A stretch of 64,000 nt of DNA from Planococcus sp. ISL-109. Its GTDB lineage: Bacteria > Bacillota > Bacilli > Bacillales_A > Planococcaceae. The translations under genes and the position numbers were made by a program. The notes under the pieces are model-generated. The model made no database searches, was not told where the DNA came from, and saw only the letters and a list, made by a program, of their open reading frames with translations. Shown here piece by piece: positions 36,316-45,247 of the stretch. Within the stretch, counting starts at the first letter, position 1; every line of letters starts with the position of its first letter. The DNA lies in assembly GCF_018613655.1 (NCBI RefSeq), contig NZ_JAGGPW010000004.1, positions 276,627 to 340,626 on the forward strand, read 5' to 3'.

Positions 36316-38232
36316 GTGAGTTCTAACGCTCAAAAAACGGGCTTCGGTGCTACAATATGGGACTACATAACAACAGTAGACCATAAGAAAATCGCAATCC
36401 TCTACTTGATCTCCGGCGGATTTTTCTTCCTAGTCGGCGGCGTAGAAGCGATGCTGATCCGGATTCAGTTAATGAAAGCCGGAAATGATTTTCTCAGTGC
36501 CGGAACGTATAACGAAGTTTTAACGATGCACGGTACGACCATGATCTTCCTGGCAGCGATGCCGATTCTTTTTGCATTTATGAACTCCATCGCGCCTTTG
36601 CAAATTGGTGCGCGTGATGTTGCCTTTCCATTCCTGAACTCACTAGGGTTCTGGCTGTTCTTCTTCGGTGGTGTCTTCTTGAACCTTTCTTGGTTCTTGG
36701 GTGGTGCACCGGATGCAGGGTGGACAAACTACGCTTCCTTGGCACTCGCTTCTGAAGGCCACGGAATAGACTTTTATTCACTCGGTTTAACGATATCCGG
36801 TTTCGGTAGTTTGATCGCAGGGATTAACTTCCTGGTAACGATCATCAACATGCGTGCACCGGGTATGACTTATATGAGAATGCCATTGTTCACATGGACG
36901 ACATTTGTGGCATCTGCCTTGATTCTCTTGGCATTCCCTCCACTAACAGTCGGTATCTTCTTCATGATATTTGACCGTTTGTTCGGAGCGAACTTCTTTG
37001 ATGTAACGATGGGCGGTAATACAATCATCTGGGAGCATTTCTTCTGGATCTTTGGTCACCCGGAAGTTTACATCTTGATCTTGCCAGCATTTGGTATTTT
37101 CTCTGAGATTTTTGCGATATTCTCTCGCAAGCGTCTGTTCGGATACACGGCACTCGTGTTTGCAACAATCTTGATCGGTTTCTATGGCTTCATGGTATGG
37201 GCTCACCATATGTTCACAACGGGTCTTGGGCCAACTGCGAACGCAGTATTCGCCTTGGCTACGATGATCATCGCGGTACCGACAGGAATCAAAATCTTTA
37301 ACTGGCTATTGACGATTTGGGGCGGAAGCATTTCCTTTACAGTCCCGATGATTTACGCAGTAGCATTTATTCCATCATTCACTGCGGGTGGGGTAACTGG
37401 TGTCATGCAGGCAATCGCTCCTCTTGATTACCAGCTTCACGATTCATACTTTATCGTCGCTCACTTCCACTACGTAATCGTTGGTGGTGTCGTGCTCGCA
37501 ATTTTGGCAGGTACGCATTTGTACTGGCCGAAGATGTTCGGTACGATGTTGAGCGAGAAACTCGGAAAATGGACATTCTGGTTCTTCTTCATCGGATTCC
37601 ATTTGACATTCTTTATCCAGCATTTCCTCGGTCTTATGGGCATGCCTCGCCGTGTTTACACGTTCGGAGCCGATCAGGGCTGGGATCTCTTTAACGCCAT
37701 CAGTACAGTAGGCGCATTCTTCATGGCAGTCGGCGTAATCATTCTTCTTGTGAACGTCGTAATGACTACCATCAAAAATGAGCGCGTTGGAAATGACCCA
37801 TGGGGCGACGGACGTACGCTTGAATGGGCGATTCCTTCACCACCGCCATTCTATAACTTTGCACAGACTCCGCTTGTCCGTGGACTAGATCCTTATTGGA
37901 TCGAGAAAATGGAAGGAAATAAAGAAGGTATGATTTACGCAGAACCGCTTGGCGATATCCACATGCCGAACAATTCCTTTATTCCATTTGTCATGTCACT
38001 CGGTATGTTCGTTGCATCATTTGGTGCTTTGTATCATCTAGATGGCGACAAAGCTTGGGCATTGCCGGTATTGATCATCGGTCTTGGAATCACATTCGGT
38101 TCGATGCTAGTCCGTTCATGGAAAGATGATCTTGGCTTCATTGTTACAAAAGAAGAATTGATTGCGGATCAAGAACGCATTCAAAGAGAAGCACAAGCGC
38201 GGGAAGGAGGCAAAAACGGTGGACTTAAATAA
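36316..38232 (+). CDS. ctaD: Cytochrome c oxidase subunit I
   Basis: 638 residues, GTG start with AAAAGGAGG upstream. Heme-copper oxidase with about 14 helices: heme ligand in TMHGTTM (near 75), the CuB His and crosslinked Tyr in FGHPEVYIL, WAHHMF with two CuB histidines, and HDSYFIVAHFHYV with the heme histidines. It reduces oxygen to water and pumps protons. The frame overlaps ctaE by 14 bases. Confidence 0.96.
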   Translation: MSSNAQKTGFGATIWDYITTVDHKKIAILYLISGGFFFLVGGVEAMLIRIQLMKAGNDFLSAGTYNEVLTMHGTTMIFLAAMPILFAFMNSIAPLQIGARDVAFPFLNSLGFWLFFFGGVFLNLSWFLGGAPDAGWTNYASLALASEGHGIDFYSLGLTISGFGSLIAGINFLVTIINMRAPGMTYMRMPLFTWTTFVASALILLAFPPLTVGIFFMIFDRLFGANFFDVTMGGNTIIWEHFFWIFGHPEVYILILPAFGIFSEIFAIFSRKRLFGYTALVFATILIGFYGFMVWAHHMFTTGLGPTANAVFALATMIIAVPTGIKIFNWLLTIWGGSISFTVPMIYAVAFIPSFTAGGVTGVMQAIAPLDYQLHDSYFIVAHFHYVIVGGVVLAILAGTHLYWPKMFGTMLSEKLGKWTFWFFFIGFHLTFFIQHFLGLMGMPRRVYTFGADQGWDLFNAISTVGAFFMAVGVIILLVNVVMTTIKNERVGNDPWGDGRTLEWAIPSPPPFYNFAQTPLVRGLDPYWIEKMEGNKEGMIYAEPLGDIHMPNNSFIPFVMSLGMFVASFGALYHLDGDKAWALPVLIIGLGITFGSMLVRSWKDDLGFIVTKEELIADQERIQREAQAREGGKNGGLK

Positions 38233-38845
38233 GCGATATACCCCACAAACTTGGCCGGATCATCCTGAAACGGCGACGCTCGAAGGAAAGAACAAGTTCG
38301 TTGGTTTCTGGTTGCTGCTAGCTGCTGAAACAGTCACCTTCGCCTCTCTCTTTGCAACATATTTAGCATTAAAAGACAAAGGGCCGAGCGGAATGGAATT
38401 TACCGCAGCCGGATTGTTCGAACTTCCACTGGTCTTTGCGATGACGATGATTCTTCTGACTTCATCTTTGACAAGTGTGTATGCAATTTACCATATGAAA
38501 AACCATAATTTCAAAGCGATGCAAGCATGGCTTGGCATAACCGTTCTTCTCGGTTTAACGTTCCTAGGCTTGGAAATCTATGAGTTTAATCATTATGTTC
38601 ACCTTGGCTTTGGTTTTACCAATAGTGCATTTAGTTCCGCCTTCTATGTTTTAGTCGGAACGCACGGAGCCCACGTTGTTTTCGGACTTAGCTGGTTTAT
38701 CGCCTTGATGCTCCGAAATGCAAAACGAGGCCTGAATATGTACAATGCACCGAAGTTCTACCTCGCAGCTCTATACTGGCATTTCATTGACGTAGTGTGG
38801 GTGTTCATCTTCACTGTAGTCTATCTGATGGGAGTGATCGGTTAA
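38219..38845 (+). CDS. ctaE: Cytochrome c oxidase subunit III
   Basis: 208 residues from the GTG at 38219, which has GGAAGGAGG 8 bases before it and lies inside the end of ctaD. Five membrane helices and the family motifs WPDHPETATLEGKNK and GTHGAHVVFG near residue 150. An upstream in-frame start at 38162 lies deep in ctaD and is rejected. Confidence 0.93.
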   Translation: MDLNKRYTPQTWPDHPETATLEGKNKFVGFWLLLAAETVTFASLFATYLALKDKGPSGMEFTAAGLFELPLVFAMTMILLTSSLTSVYAIYHMKNHNFKAMQAWLGITVLLGLTFLGLEIYEFNHYVHLGFGFTNSAFSSAFYVLVGTHGAHVVFGLSWFIALMLRNAKRGLNMYNAPKFYLAALYWHFIDVVWVFIFTVVYLMGVIG

Positions 38846-38846
38846 T

Positions 38847-39179
38847 ATGGCACACGATACTCATGATATTCACAGATCTAGAGCAGAATACGAATTTGTT
38901 AAGAGAAAAAGAGCTACTGAAATGCGCGGGCAATTAACGTCATTCGCAATAATGATCTTCTTGACGTTAATCGCATTCACTCTAGTGGCTGCGGAGTTCT
39001 CTCCGTACCTTATTGTGCCGATCCTGTTGCTACTGGCAGCAATTCAAGTAGTGCTTCAGCTTTATCACTTCATGCATATGGGCAACAAAGGGCACGGCAT
39101 GATGGCTTTCTTCATGTTTAGCGGCATGTTTATTGCTTTCCTGACTGTCCTAGCGATGGTTACAATTGTATGGTGGTAA
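38847..39179 (+). CDS. ctaF: Cytochrome c oxidase subunit IV
   Basis: 110 residues, ATG one base after the ctaE stop. Three membrane helices (about 31-50, 52-72, 83-105) with QLYHFMHM between helices 2 and 3, as in the caa3 subunit IV family. Last gene before a strong terminator. Confidence 0.9.
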   Translation: MAHDTHDIHRSRAEYEFVKRKRATEMRGQLTSFAIMIFLTLIAFTLVAAEFSPYLIVPILLLLAAIQVVLQLYHFMHMGNKGHGMMAFFMFSGMFIAFLTVLAMVTIVWW

Positions 39180-39185
39180 TTCCCC

Positions 39186-39219
39186 AAAAACTCCGGACAC
39201 TCAGTGTCCGGAGTTTTTT
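39186..39219 (+). terminator. Terminator of ctaBCDEF
   Basis: 15-base perfect arms (39186-39200, 39204-39218) with a 3-base loop and T6. Confidence 0.92.
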
Positions 39220-39257
39220 ATATACAAGCAGGAACGGCAAATGTCATGATTCGTTCA

Positions 39258-39286
39258 TTGATATAGCAGTGTTTCCCCTATATAAT
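39258..39286 (+). promoter_or_regulatory. Sigma-A promoter of ctaG-ctaM
   Basis: TTGATA (39258-39263), 17-base spacer, perfect TATAAT (39281-39286). Confidence 0.75.
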
Positions 39287-39318
39287 GAGGTTACTTAAGG
39301 AAAAGGAGGTACGGTCTA

Positions 39319-40242
39319 ATGCCAATCAGCATTTTCGGCTTCGAAGCGTTATGGAGCCCCTGGTATTTTGGATTTCTCGTACTCGTCACGCTGCTCTATT
39401 TTTTAATTACGGTAAAATGGAGAGAAAAGTTTGCTGATAATGAACCCTTGCAGCCGAAACAAGCGATCTTGTTCGTCTCAGGGATGTTATTGCTATATAT
39501 CCTGAAAGGTTCTCCTATCGACTTGATGGGGCATATCATCTTTACGATGCACATGGTGCAGATGGCCTTTCTATTGCTTTTGGTGCCCCCACTATTGATC
39601 ATGGGCATACCAGCTTATATATGGCGGGCGTTCATTGAATTGCCGGTCATCAAGCCGTTGTTCATGTTTTTCACAAAACCTATGCTGGCTTTGCTGTTAT
39701 TTAGTTTGTTTTTCTCGTTATACCATTTGCCGCTGGTTTTTGACTTCGTAAAGCAAGATGTGCTGATCCATGGAATCGTCAGCAATTTGCTGTTTGTTTC
39801 CGCTATCCTTTATTGGTGGCCGATCGTCAATAACCTGGAAGGGATGCATAAATTCCACGGCTTAAAAAAGTTGAGCTATTTGTTTGGACTCAGCGTCTTG
39901 ATGACGCCTGCTTGTGCGTTGATCATCTTCAGCACCGGCCCGTTTTATGCAACCTACTCGGACGGGGAAGCTTGGCTGCAGGCAATGGCGCTTTGTGTTC
40001 CTGCTGGGACATTGGCTCAGCTCAATTTGACGGGTCCTGAATTGTTCACCAATATGTCGACGCTCGAAGATCAAAGAACGGGCGGGATCGTGATGAAAGT
40101 CATTCAGGAACTGGTGTTCACCGTGTTCATTTGGCTCGTTTTCCACGAATGGCTTAAAAATGAAACAGCGAATGCAGAAGATATTACCGCAAAAGTTTTG
40201 CAAGACCGTAAAGATATGGCGTATCACAGACATAACGGGTAA
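39319..40242 (+). CDS. ctaG: Cytochrome c oxidase assembly factor CtaG
   Basis: 307 residues with about seven helices and the Caa3_CtaG family pattern: HMVQMAFLLLLVPPLLIMGIP near residue 77 and conserved HG and polar residues in later helices. Needed for a functional caa3 oxidase, probably in copper centre formation. AAAAGGAGGT precedes the ATG. It has its own promoter, so assembly factor levels can differ from the oxidase subunits. Confidence 0.9.
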   Translation: MPISIFGFEALWSPWYFGFLVLVTLLYFLITVKWREKFADNEPLQPKQAILFVSGMLLLYILKGSPIDLMGHIIFTMHMVQMAFLLLLVPPLLIMGIPAYIWRAFIELPVIKPLFMFFTKPMLALLLFSLFFSLYHLPLVFDFVKQDVLIHGIVSNLLFVSAILYWWPIVNNLEGMHKFHGLKKLSYLFGLSVLMTPACALIIFSTGPFYATYSDGEAWLQAMALCVPAGTLAQLNLTGPELFTNMSTLEDQRTGGIVMKVIQELVFTVFIWLVFHEWLKNETANAEDITAKVLQDRKDMAYHRHNG

Positions 40243-40266
40243 TGACCCAAAAGGAGTTTATTTCAA

Positions 40267-40728
40267 ATGAATTTGCCGCTTTTGCCAACTATCAGCACGA
40301 TTTTTATCGTCCTTAGCGCCATTCTTGTGGCGATCGGATGGAACTTGATCCGCCAACGCCGTATTGAAGCGCACAAAAAAGTTATGCTCGGTGCGGGAGC
40401 TGCTGCGCTGACGTTTTTCATCATCTATGTTTCCCGCACACTGTTTGTGGGGAACACGGCATTCGGCGGTCCCGATGAATTGAAAATCTATTATACGGTT
40501 TTCTTGATTTTTCATATTACGCTTGCAACAATCGGTGCAGTGATGGGGCTACTGACCATTTTCTGGGGATTGAAAAACCGCTTGGACAAACATCGGAAAA
40601 TCGGGCCATATACGAGTGTGGTTTGGTTCTTCACTGCAATTACAGGAGTAATGGTTTACTTGTTGCTTTATGTAATTTATGAAGGCGGGCACACAACCTC
40701 GGTTTTCAAAGCAATACTTGGAAACTAA
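40267..40728 (+). CDS. ctaM: DUF420 membrane protein, oxidase assembly factor (CtaM/YozB-like)
   Basis: 153 residues with four membrane helices, AAAAGGAG before the ATG. It carries the DUF420 pattern: AHKKVMLGA near residue 36, a conserved FHI in the third helix and HRKIGPYTSVVW near 110. The staphylococcal member CtaM is needed for cytochrome aa3-type oxidase function. Located 24 bases after ctaG, which supports that role here. Confidence 0.82.
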   Translation: MNLPLLPTISTIFIVLSAILVAIGWNLIRQRRIEAHKKVMLGAGAAALTFFIIYVSRTLFVGNTAFGGPDELKIYYTVFLIFHITLATIGAVMGLLTIFWGLKNRLDKHRKIGPYTSVVWFFTAITGVMVYLLLYVIYEGGHTTSVFKAILGN

Positions 40729-40735
40729 AACAAGT

Positions 40736-40773
40736 AAAAAAAGCACAGAGCGAATTTGCTCTGTGCTTTTTTT
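40736..40773. terminator. Bidirectional terminator after ctaM
   Basis: 16-base arms AAAAAAAGCACAGAGC/GCTCTGTGCTTTTTTT with a 6-base loop; also serves the minus-strand transporter gene. Confidence 0.9.
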
Positions 40774-40787
40774 GTATTAGGGAAGCG

Positions 40788-41846
40788 TTAAAGCTTGAAC
40801 TCCATTTTGATGATGCCTGCTTCCCGTGCGGAAGTGAAAAGAATGACCAGCAGCGGGCCGACGAAAAAGCCGAGGAATCCGATCAATTGAAGGCCGATAA
40901 ACATGGCGATCAATGTTGCAAGCGGTGACAGGCCGATCTGTGTACCCATTACTTTCGGTTCGACGGTTCTGCGGATTACCAAAAGGACGAGCGCCAAAAT
41001 AGCGAGCTGCGTTCCTTGGACAATGTCGCCAACGATAAACTCATAGATAAACCAAGGCGTTAAGACGATGATGGAACCGAGAATCGGGATGAAATCGACA
41101 ATCCAAATGACGAATGACATCACTAATGCATATTCAGGGGCAATGAATAATAATGCGATAAAGCTCACTGCAAAAATGATGAGGCTGACAAGGAACTGAG
41201 CTTTTAAAAATCCGAAGACAACATTGTTCAAGCGTGCGCTCATAAAGCGCACTTTCTCTGCAGTCGATTCCTTCAAGCGGTTAAAAAGCATGCTTCTTAA
41301 GTCGATCAAATCCAGCATGAACAAGAACAGGGCAATCAGAAAAACAATAAAGCTGACGAGGAAAGATGGTATACCCGTCAATAAATTAGTGACAGTATCA
41401 TAATTGACTAATGTTAAGATCCAGTCTCGGGTGCCCTCCGCAAAAGCGATCATTTCCGTTTCGAACGAACTGACCACTTCTACAGGCATTTCAGCTGTCG
41501 AGCGGAAAAAGAATTCTTCGACATCTCCCCACATCGTCGATAAGGAATTTGTGTATTCTGGAACCATCTTAGAAAATTGGATAATTTGACCAACTAACTG
41601 TGTAATGATCCAATAAACACTTGTCGAGGCGATGACTAGAAATAAAATGAATACGGTTATGACAGCACCTTTTCGTTGCCATTTAAACCTTCTCTGAACG
41701 AATTTAACAGACGGTTCGAGAAAGATGGCCGTGAGCAAAGCGATGATCAAAGGGACAGCTATCGGCAGTATGTATATAGAGATAAGAATCAAAACAGCGA
41801 CGACCAAGATAATGGTTGCCAACTTTTTATTAAACCACTTGCCCAC
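40788..41846 (-). CDS. AI-2E family membrane transporter/permease
   Basis: 352 residues with seven to eight membrane helices in the AI-2E pattern: an N-terminal helix pair, a large extracellular helical loop (about 85-150), and the closing LATLIAMFIGLQLIGFLGFFVGPLL block. Family members include autoinducer-2 exporters, Na/H antiporters and sporulation protein YtvI; substrate is not assignable. GGAGGTTAATT precedes the ATG. Monocistronic. Confidence 0.83.
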   Translation of the reverse strand: MGKWFNKKLATIILVVAVLILISIYILPIAVPLIIALLTAIFLEPSVKFVQRRFKWQRKGAVITVFILFLVIASTSVYWIITQLVGQIIQFSKMVPEYTNSLSTMWGDVEEFFFRSTAEMPVEVVSSFETEMIAFAEGTRDWILTLVNYDTVTNLLTGIPSFLVSFIVFLIALFLFMLDLIDLRSMLFNRLKESTAEKVRFMSARLNNVVFGFLKAQFLVSLIIFAVSFIALLFIAPEYALVMSFVIWIVDFIPILGSIIVLTPWFIYEFIVGDIVQGTQLAILALVLLVIRRTVEPKVMGTQIGLSPLATLIAMFIGLQLIGFLGFFVGPLLVILFTSAREAGIIKMEFKL

Positions 41847-41902
41847 AATTAACCTCCTTCAATGAACTATTCGAAATTAATGCAAAAAAAAAGCGATTGT
41901 TT

Positions 41903-41932
41903 AAAAAAACCGCAGTTCGCTTTGAACTGCGG
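41903..41932 (-). terminator. Terminator of the YugN-family gene
   Basis: Minus-strand arms CCGCAGTTC/GAACTGCGG with a 5-base loop and T7. Confidence 0.85.
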
Positions 41933-41937
41933 AAATT

Positions 41938-42303
41938 TTATGCTTTGATTTCGAACTCGGCTACTTCTTTTTTGACAGCAGCTAAAAGTTCAGCGCATGT
42001 TTTCAAAAGGTGATCCGGAAAATGCTCATCTTCGCCGTACTCGACGCCGTGTGGGTAATAATGCTTGCCGATCATCGGTTTCAAGACGCGGACAGTTGCT
42101 TCATTAGCATCAATGTCGCCATCAATGGCATAAGCGAAAACGCGCAAGTAGTAAGTGCCTTCACGCACGATGAATTTACGGTCATAAGTGACTCGTTCGT
42201 AATCCCATTGACCTTCTTTTTTCAAACCTTGCTGGTTCATAGCGTACTCAAGCAATGTGACATCTACTTCAATGTTCTCTAATCCTGTATTTTCAAAATA
42301 CAT
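41938..42303 (-). CDS. YugN-family protein
   Basis: 121 residues from the ATG at 42303, with AGAGGAGGAG upstream; the frame extends to 42372 without need. Begins MYFENTGLENIEVDVTLLE and holds the family's WDYERVTYDRKF and PHGVEYGEDEHFP regions. Soluble, alpha/beta. Function unknown; in Bacillus ylbA occupies this place. Divergent from the CAP-domain gene with back-to-back promoters. Confidence 0.75.
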   Translation of the reverse strand: MYFENTGLENIEVDVTLLEYAMNQQGLKKEGQWDYERVTYDRKFIVREGTYYLRVFAYAIDGDIDANEATVRVLKPMIGKHYYPHGVEYGEDEHFPDHLLKTCAELLAAVKKEVAEFEIKA

Positions 42304-42347
42304 GGAATCTCCTCCTCTATAACAAAAAAAGACTGAATGCTCCTTTA

Positions 42348-42376
42348 ATAATAGATCATATTTAGAGCACATGCAA
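42348..42376 (-). promoter_or_regulatory. Promoter of the YugN-family gene
   Basis: Minus strand TTGCAT (42371-42376), 17-base spacer, TATTAT (42348-42353). Confidence 0.55.
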
Positions 42377-42384
42377 TGGCTAGA

Positions 42385-42414
42385 TTGTGTCAGAATGCAG
42401 GCGGCTGTTATAAT
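42385..42414 (+). promoter_or_regulatory. Promoter of the CAP-domain gene
   Basis: TTGTGT (42385-42390), 18-base spacer ending in TGT, perfect TATAAT (42409-42414), i.e. an extended -10. Confidence 0.6.
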
Positions 42415-42443
42415 AAAAAAAACGGGTGTCGGGAGCTGATCGA

Positions 42444-43508
42444 TTGAAGGACTTATTGCGCATCATGATATTTCTCGCCATTGTCCTGATTGGGCTATTT
42501 TATTTGGACCCGTCGATCAGTGAAAATGAGTTGCTGGAAGCCCCAAGGAAGGCAGATCCAATGCCGACAGATGACTTGACTGAAAGCGTACTGGATTTGG
42601 AACGTCCAGCATCCGGATTGTCTGTCTACATCGGGAAATCTATCGATGACTGGCTGGCGGAGCACGGCAAGCCGGACCGCATCGAACCATCCGCCTATGC
42701 TTACGAATGGTGGGTATATGATGCCTCTTATTCCAACTATGTGATGGTCGGCGTCAAGGAGGGGCGTATAGCCCAAGTATTCGCAGCAGGAGAATCGACC
42801 AATATAGCTCCTTATGAAATCGGCCAGTCATTAGAGGAATTATACCGTTTCACCATTGTGCAGAATGAAGTGACCGTAAAATACGGAACGAATACGTATA
42901 CCTTTAACTTGAGCGAGGAAGATATGGACAAGCGCCTTCTCGTTAGCTTTGACGAAGTTTATGCACAATTATATATCGATGCTGAAGACCAGCAATTGGA
43001 AGCAGTGCGCTTTATGGATGCGGAGACGCTGATCCGCCACCAGCCGTACGACATTATGTATGCTGGTGATTTGCTCGTGACACCGCGTCCTTCATCTACA
43101 TTGCAGCGGTCGATCGATGAGGCGAACGCGAAGCAATTGGTCGATTTGACTAATGTCTACCGTGTGCGTCACCAGCGCTCGCCAGTTTCAGAAAACCGTG
43201 GAGTCAGCATGCTGTCCAAACAAACGAGCGAAGAAATGGCGCGTATGGAATTCACTTCAGTAGAACTGGAGATCGAAAATTTGGAAGCAAGGCTTCAAGG
43301 GGCGGATATTCAATTTGAACAGGCAGCAATCAATACAGCTTCGCGCTATTACGACGCAGCCGAAACGGTTCATGGCTGGTTCAATTCTACAAGCCACCGC
43401 GGAACCTTGCTTGGCAGGCAATACAACCAAGTGGGTGTTGGGGTATTTGGGAGATATTACAGCCAAATTTTGCTGAAACAGGATCAAGACAGATATGAAA
43501 GCCAATAA
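42444..43508 (+). CDS. Secreted or membrane-anchored CAP-domain protein (YlbC-like)
   Basis: 354 residues from the TTG at 42444, with GGGAG 8 bases upstream. An N-terminal hydrophobic helix (about 4-20) exports or anchors it. A CAP-associated N-terminal domain (about 50-200) follows, beginning GKSIDDWLAEHGKPDR. The C-terminal cysteine-rich-secretory/PR-1 (CAP) domain contains NVYRVRHQRSPV and VHGWFNSTSHRGTLLG. Matches Bacillus YlbC by order and layout. Function unknown; extracellular wall or protein interaction is likely. Confidence 0.82.
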   Translation: MKDLLRIMIFLAIVLIGLFYLDPSISENELLEAPRKADPMPTDDLTESVLDLERPASGLSVYIGKSIDDWLAEHGKPDRIEPSAYAYEWWVYDASYSNYVMVGVKEGRIAQVFAAGESTNIAPYEIGQSLEELYRFTIVQNEVTVKYGTNTYTFNLSEEDMDKRLLVSFDEVYAQLYIDAEDQQLEAVRFMDAETLIRHQPYDIMYAGDLLVTPRPSSTLQRSIDEANAKQLVDLTNVYRVRHQRSPVSENRGVSMLSKQTSEEMARMEFTSVELEIENLEARLQGADIQFEQAAINTASRYYDAAETVHGWFNSTSHRGTLLGRQYNQVGVGVFGRYYSQILLKQDQDRYESQ

Positions 43509-43530
43509 TCACAAAACCTATGGTGTGTGA

Positions 43531-43556
43531 ACTTTAAAATGAATTCATTTTAAAGT
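43531..43556. promoter_or_regulatory. 26-bp perfect AT-rich palindrome
   Basis: ACTTTAAAATGAA followed immediately by its complement TTCATTTTAAAGT, between the CAP-domain gene and ylbF. No T-tract follows, so it is a poor terminator and a better operator candidate. Confidence 0.6.
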
Positions 43557-43607
43557 GCAGGTCTTCTTAATGAGAGGACAAACTGTGTATGATTCCGGAA
43601 AAAATTC

Positions 43608-43616
43608 TGATATGAT
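43608..43616 (+). promoter_or_regulatory. Extended -10 promoter of ylbF
   Basis: TG-A-TATGAT (hexamer 43611-43616), 25 bases before the start codon; no good -35. Confidence 0.45.
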
Positions 43617-43640
43617 GTAACGGTAGAGGAGGAATGCGCA

Positions 43641-44087
43641 TTGATCATGACTTATGAATGGGTTGTAGTAACTGACTCTGCAGACGAGCTGAGTGAAATG
43701 ATTCTTCAATCAGAGCAATCGGCGAAGTATCGCGAAGCCTACGACTCTGTCTATAGCGATAAAGTGTTGGCGCGGGAAATTCATGAATTCGCCAGGCTGA
43801 AGGAACTCTACGAAGAAGTGCAGCGTTTCGGCAAATATCACCCGGATTACAAACGGGTGATGAAGCAGATTCGTGTAGATAAACGGCAGCTTGATTTGAA
43901 TGGAAAAGTGGCTACACTCCGTCTTGCAGAAAATGAGTTGCAGGATTTAATAGATCAAGTCAGTTTTATAATCGGCCGATCGGTTTCAGAAGCGGTCAAG
44001 ATCCCATCAAGCAATCCGTTCTTTTCTTCGGATTCTTCTTGCGGCAGCGGATGTGGCACTGGCGGCAGCTGTTCTTGTTCCGCATAA
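43641..44087 (+). CDS. ylbF: YlbF-family regulator of RNase Y (Y-complex subunit)
   Basis: 148 residues from a TTG at 43641 that has GAGGAGG 8 bases upstream (an ATG two codons later is too far from it). Helical Com_YlbF domain (about 10-115) followed by a Ser/Gly tail with four cysteines (CGSGCGTGGSCSC). In Bacillus, YlbF with YmcA and YaaT forms an Fe-S-binding complex that directs RNase Y cleavage; the tail would supply cluster ligands. Confidence 0.88.
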   Translation: MIMTYEWVVVTDSADELSEMILQSEQSAKYREAYDSVYSDKVLAREIHEFARLKELYEEVQRFGKYHPDYKRVMKQIRVDKRQLDLNGKVATLRLAENELQDLIDQVSFIIGRSVSEAVKIPSSNPFFSSDSSCGSGCGTGGSCSCSA

Positions 44088-44092
44088 TATAG

Positions 44093-44125
44093 AAAAAAAG
44101 TGCAACCGCGGTTGCACTTTTTTTT
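44093..44125 (+). terminator. Terminator after ylbF
   Basis: 32-bp perfect palindrome centred on CCGCGG with A7 and T8 ends. Confidence 0.88.
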
Positions 44126-44154
44126 ATCCCGCTTTTACGGCCAGTAGACCAACG

Positions 44155-44195
44155 AAAAATCAGTGGGAGATTTTTCATCCCTCACTGATTTTTTT
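44155..44195 (-). terminator. Terminator of the glycerophosphodiesterase gene
   Basis: Outer arms AATCAGTG/CACTGATT plus an inner imperfect stem, with T5 on the minus-strand exit side. Confidence 0.7.
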
Positions 44196-44203
44196 GATTC
44201 TTT

Positions 44204-45121
44204 TTATTTGCGATTTTCCTCAACTGCCGATATTAACTTGATGGCAATATCAGGCCGGCTGGTGATGATGCCTTTTGCTCCCGCAGCAATCAGTTTTTCC
44301 ATCGCGTCCTTTTCATCGATGACCCAATAATGTACTGGAATGTTCAGGCGTTCAAGAAACGCAATGAAACGAGGCGAGTCGAGCCGGAACACCGAATGCT
44401 TTACTGGAAGTTGGAAAACATCTGCCCGTGGAGCATACAGATGGCCAAACTGGCTATTAAACGAGGCAAATGCTTTGCGCACTTCGTTTTCACCAGCACC
44501 AAGAGCTACCCGGTTTTGTGCATACAAATTAAAGCGGTCGATCTGTTCATCAAAAAAGCTCGTAACGACGACGCGGTCTTGCGCTTCCAATGATTCGATC
44601 AAACGCCAAAGCTTTGAAGGAATTAAGCTGCCTTCGTACGTATCCGGTGCGTCTTTAATGTCGATGTTGATGTGCATTTGTGGAAAATTCTCCAATAAAT
44701 CACGCAGCAGCACAACTGTCTCGCCTTTGCCCCGGTATGAATGTTCCCCGTTTTCATCAACAAAATGATAACCGAGATCGAGCGCGCGCAATTCGTCAAT
44801 CGTCATTTCAGCGACGCGGCCCGCCGAATCAGACGTCCGGTCGATAAACTCATCGTGGAAAACGAGGATTTCTTCGTCGTTGGTCATACGGATGTCGATT
44901 TCAAATCCATGCGCGCCGAGTTCAGTTGATTTATTGAAAGCCGCCATTGTATGTTCTGGTGCGAGAGAACTGCCGCCCCGGTGAGCAAGCACAATCGGGT
45001 GGCCGTAGCTCAAAATCGCTTTTTGCGGACGTATTTGCGGTCCGGTCAAGGCCTTTGATCCGGCCCATGCTGCAGCACCGACTGCGGCGGCTGTAAGTCC
45101 GATTTTCGTTTTCTTTCCCAT
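44204..45121 (-). CDS. Glycerophosphodiester phosphodiesterase family protein
   Basis: 305 residues from the ATG at 45121, with AGGGGG 8 bases upstream. N-terminal basic residues and a short Ala-rich hydrophobic stretch suggest membrane targeting. GDPD signature: LAHRGGSSLAPEHTMAAF, the metal ligands in FEIDIRMTNDE and VFHDEFIDRTSD, and a late IDIKDAP. It hydrolyses glycerophosphodiesters to glycerol-3-phosphate and an alcohol. Not a usual resident of the ylb block. Monocistronic. Confidence 0.87.
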   Translation of the reverse strand: MGKKTKIGLTAAAVGAAAWAGSKALTGPQIRPQKAILSYGHPIVLAHRGGSSLAPEHTMAAFNKSTELGAHGFEIDIRMTNDEEILVFHDEFIDRTSDSAGRVAEMTIDELRALDLGYHFVDENGEHSYRGKGETVVLLRDLLENFPQMHINIDIKDAPDTYEGSLIPSKLWRLIESLEAQDRVVVTSFFDEQIDRFNLYAQNRVALGAGENEVRKAFASFNSQFGHLYAPRADVFQLPVKHSVFRLDSPRFIAFLERLNIPVHYWVIDEKDAMEKLIAAGAKGIITSRPDIAIKLISAVEENRK

Positions 45122-45247
45122 ATATGTATAACCCCCTATATTGGTAATATTCACATTATAGCCGAATGGGACTCTTGGTGTCAGTTTATTCGGTTGCAGC
45201 TTTTTTTACTCCTATGGTATTCTAGAGTTTAGAAAAGAGGGATAGAT

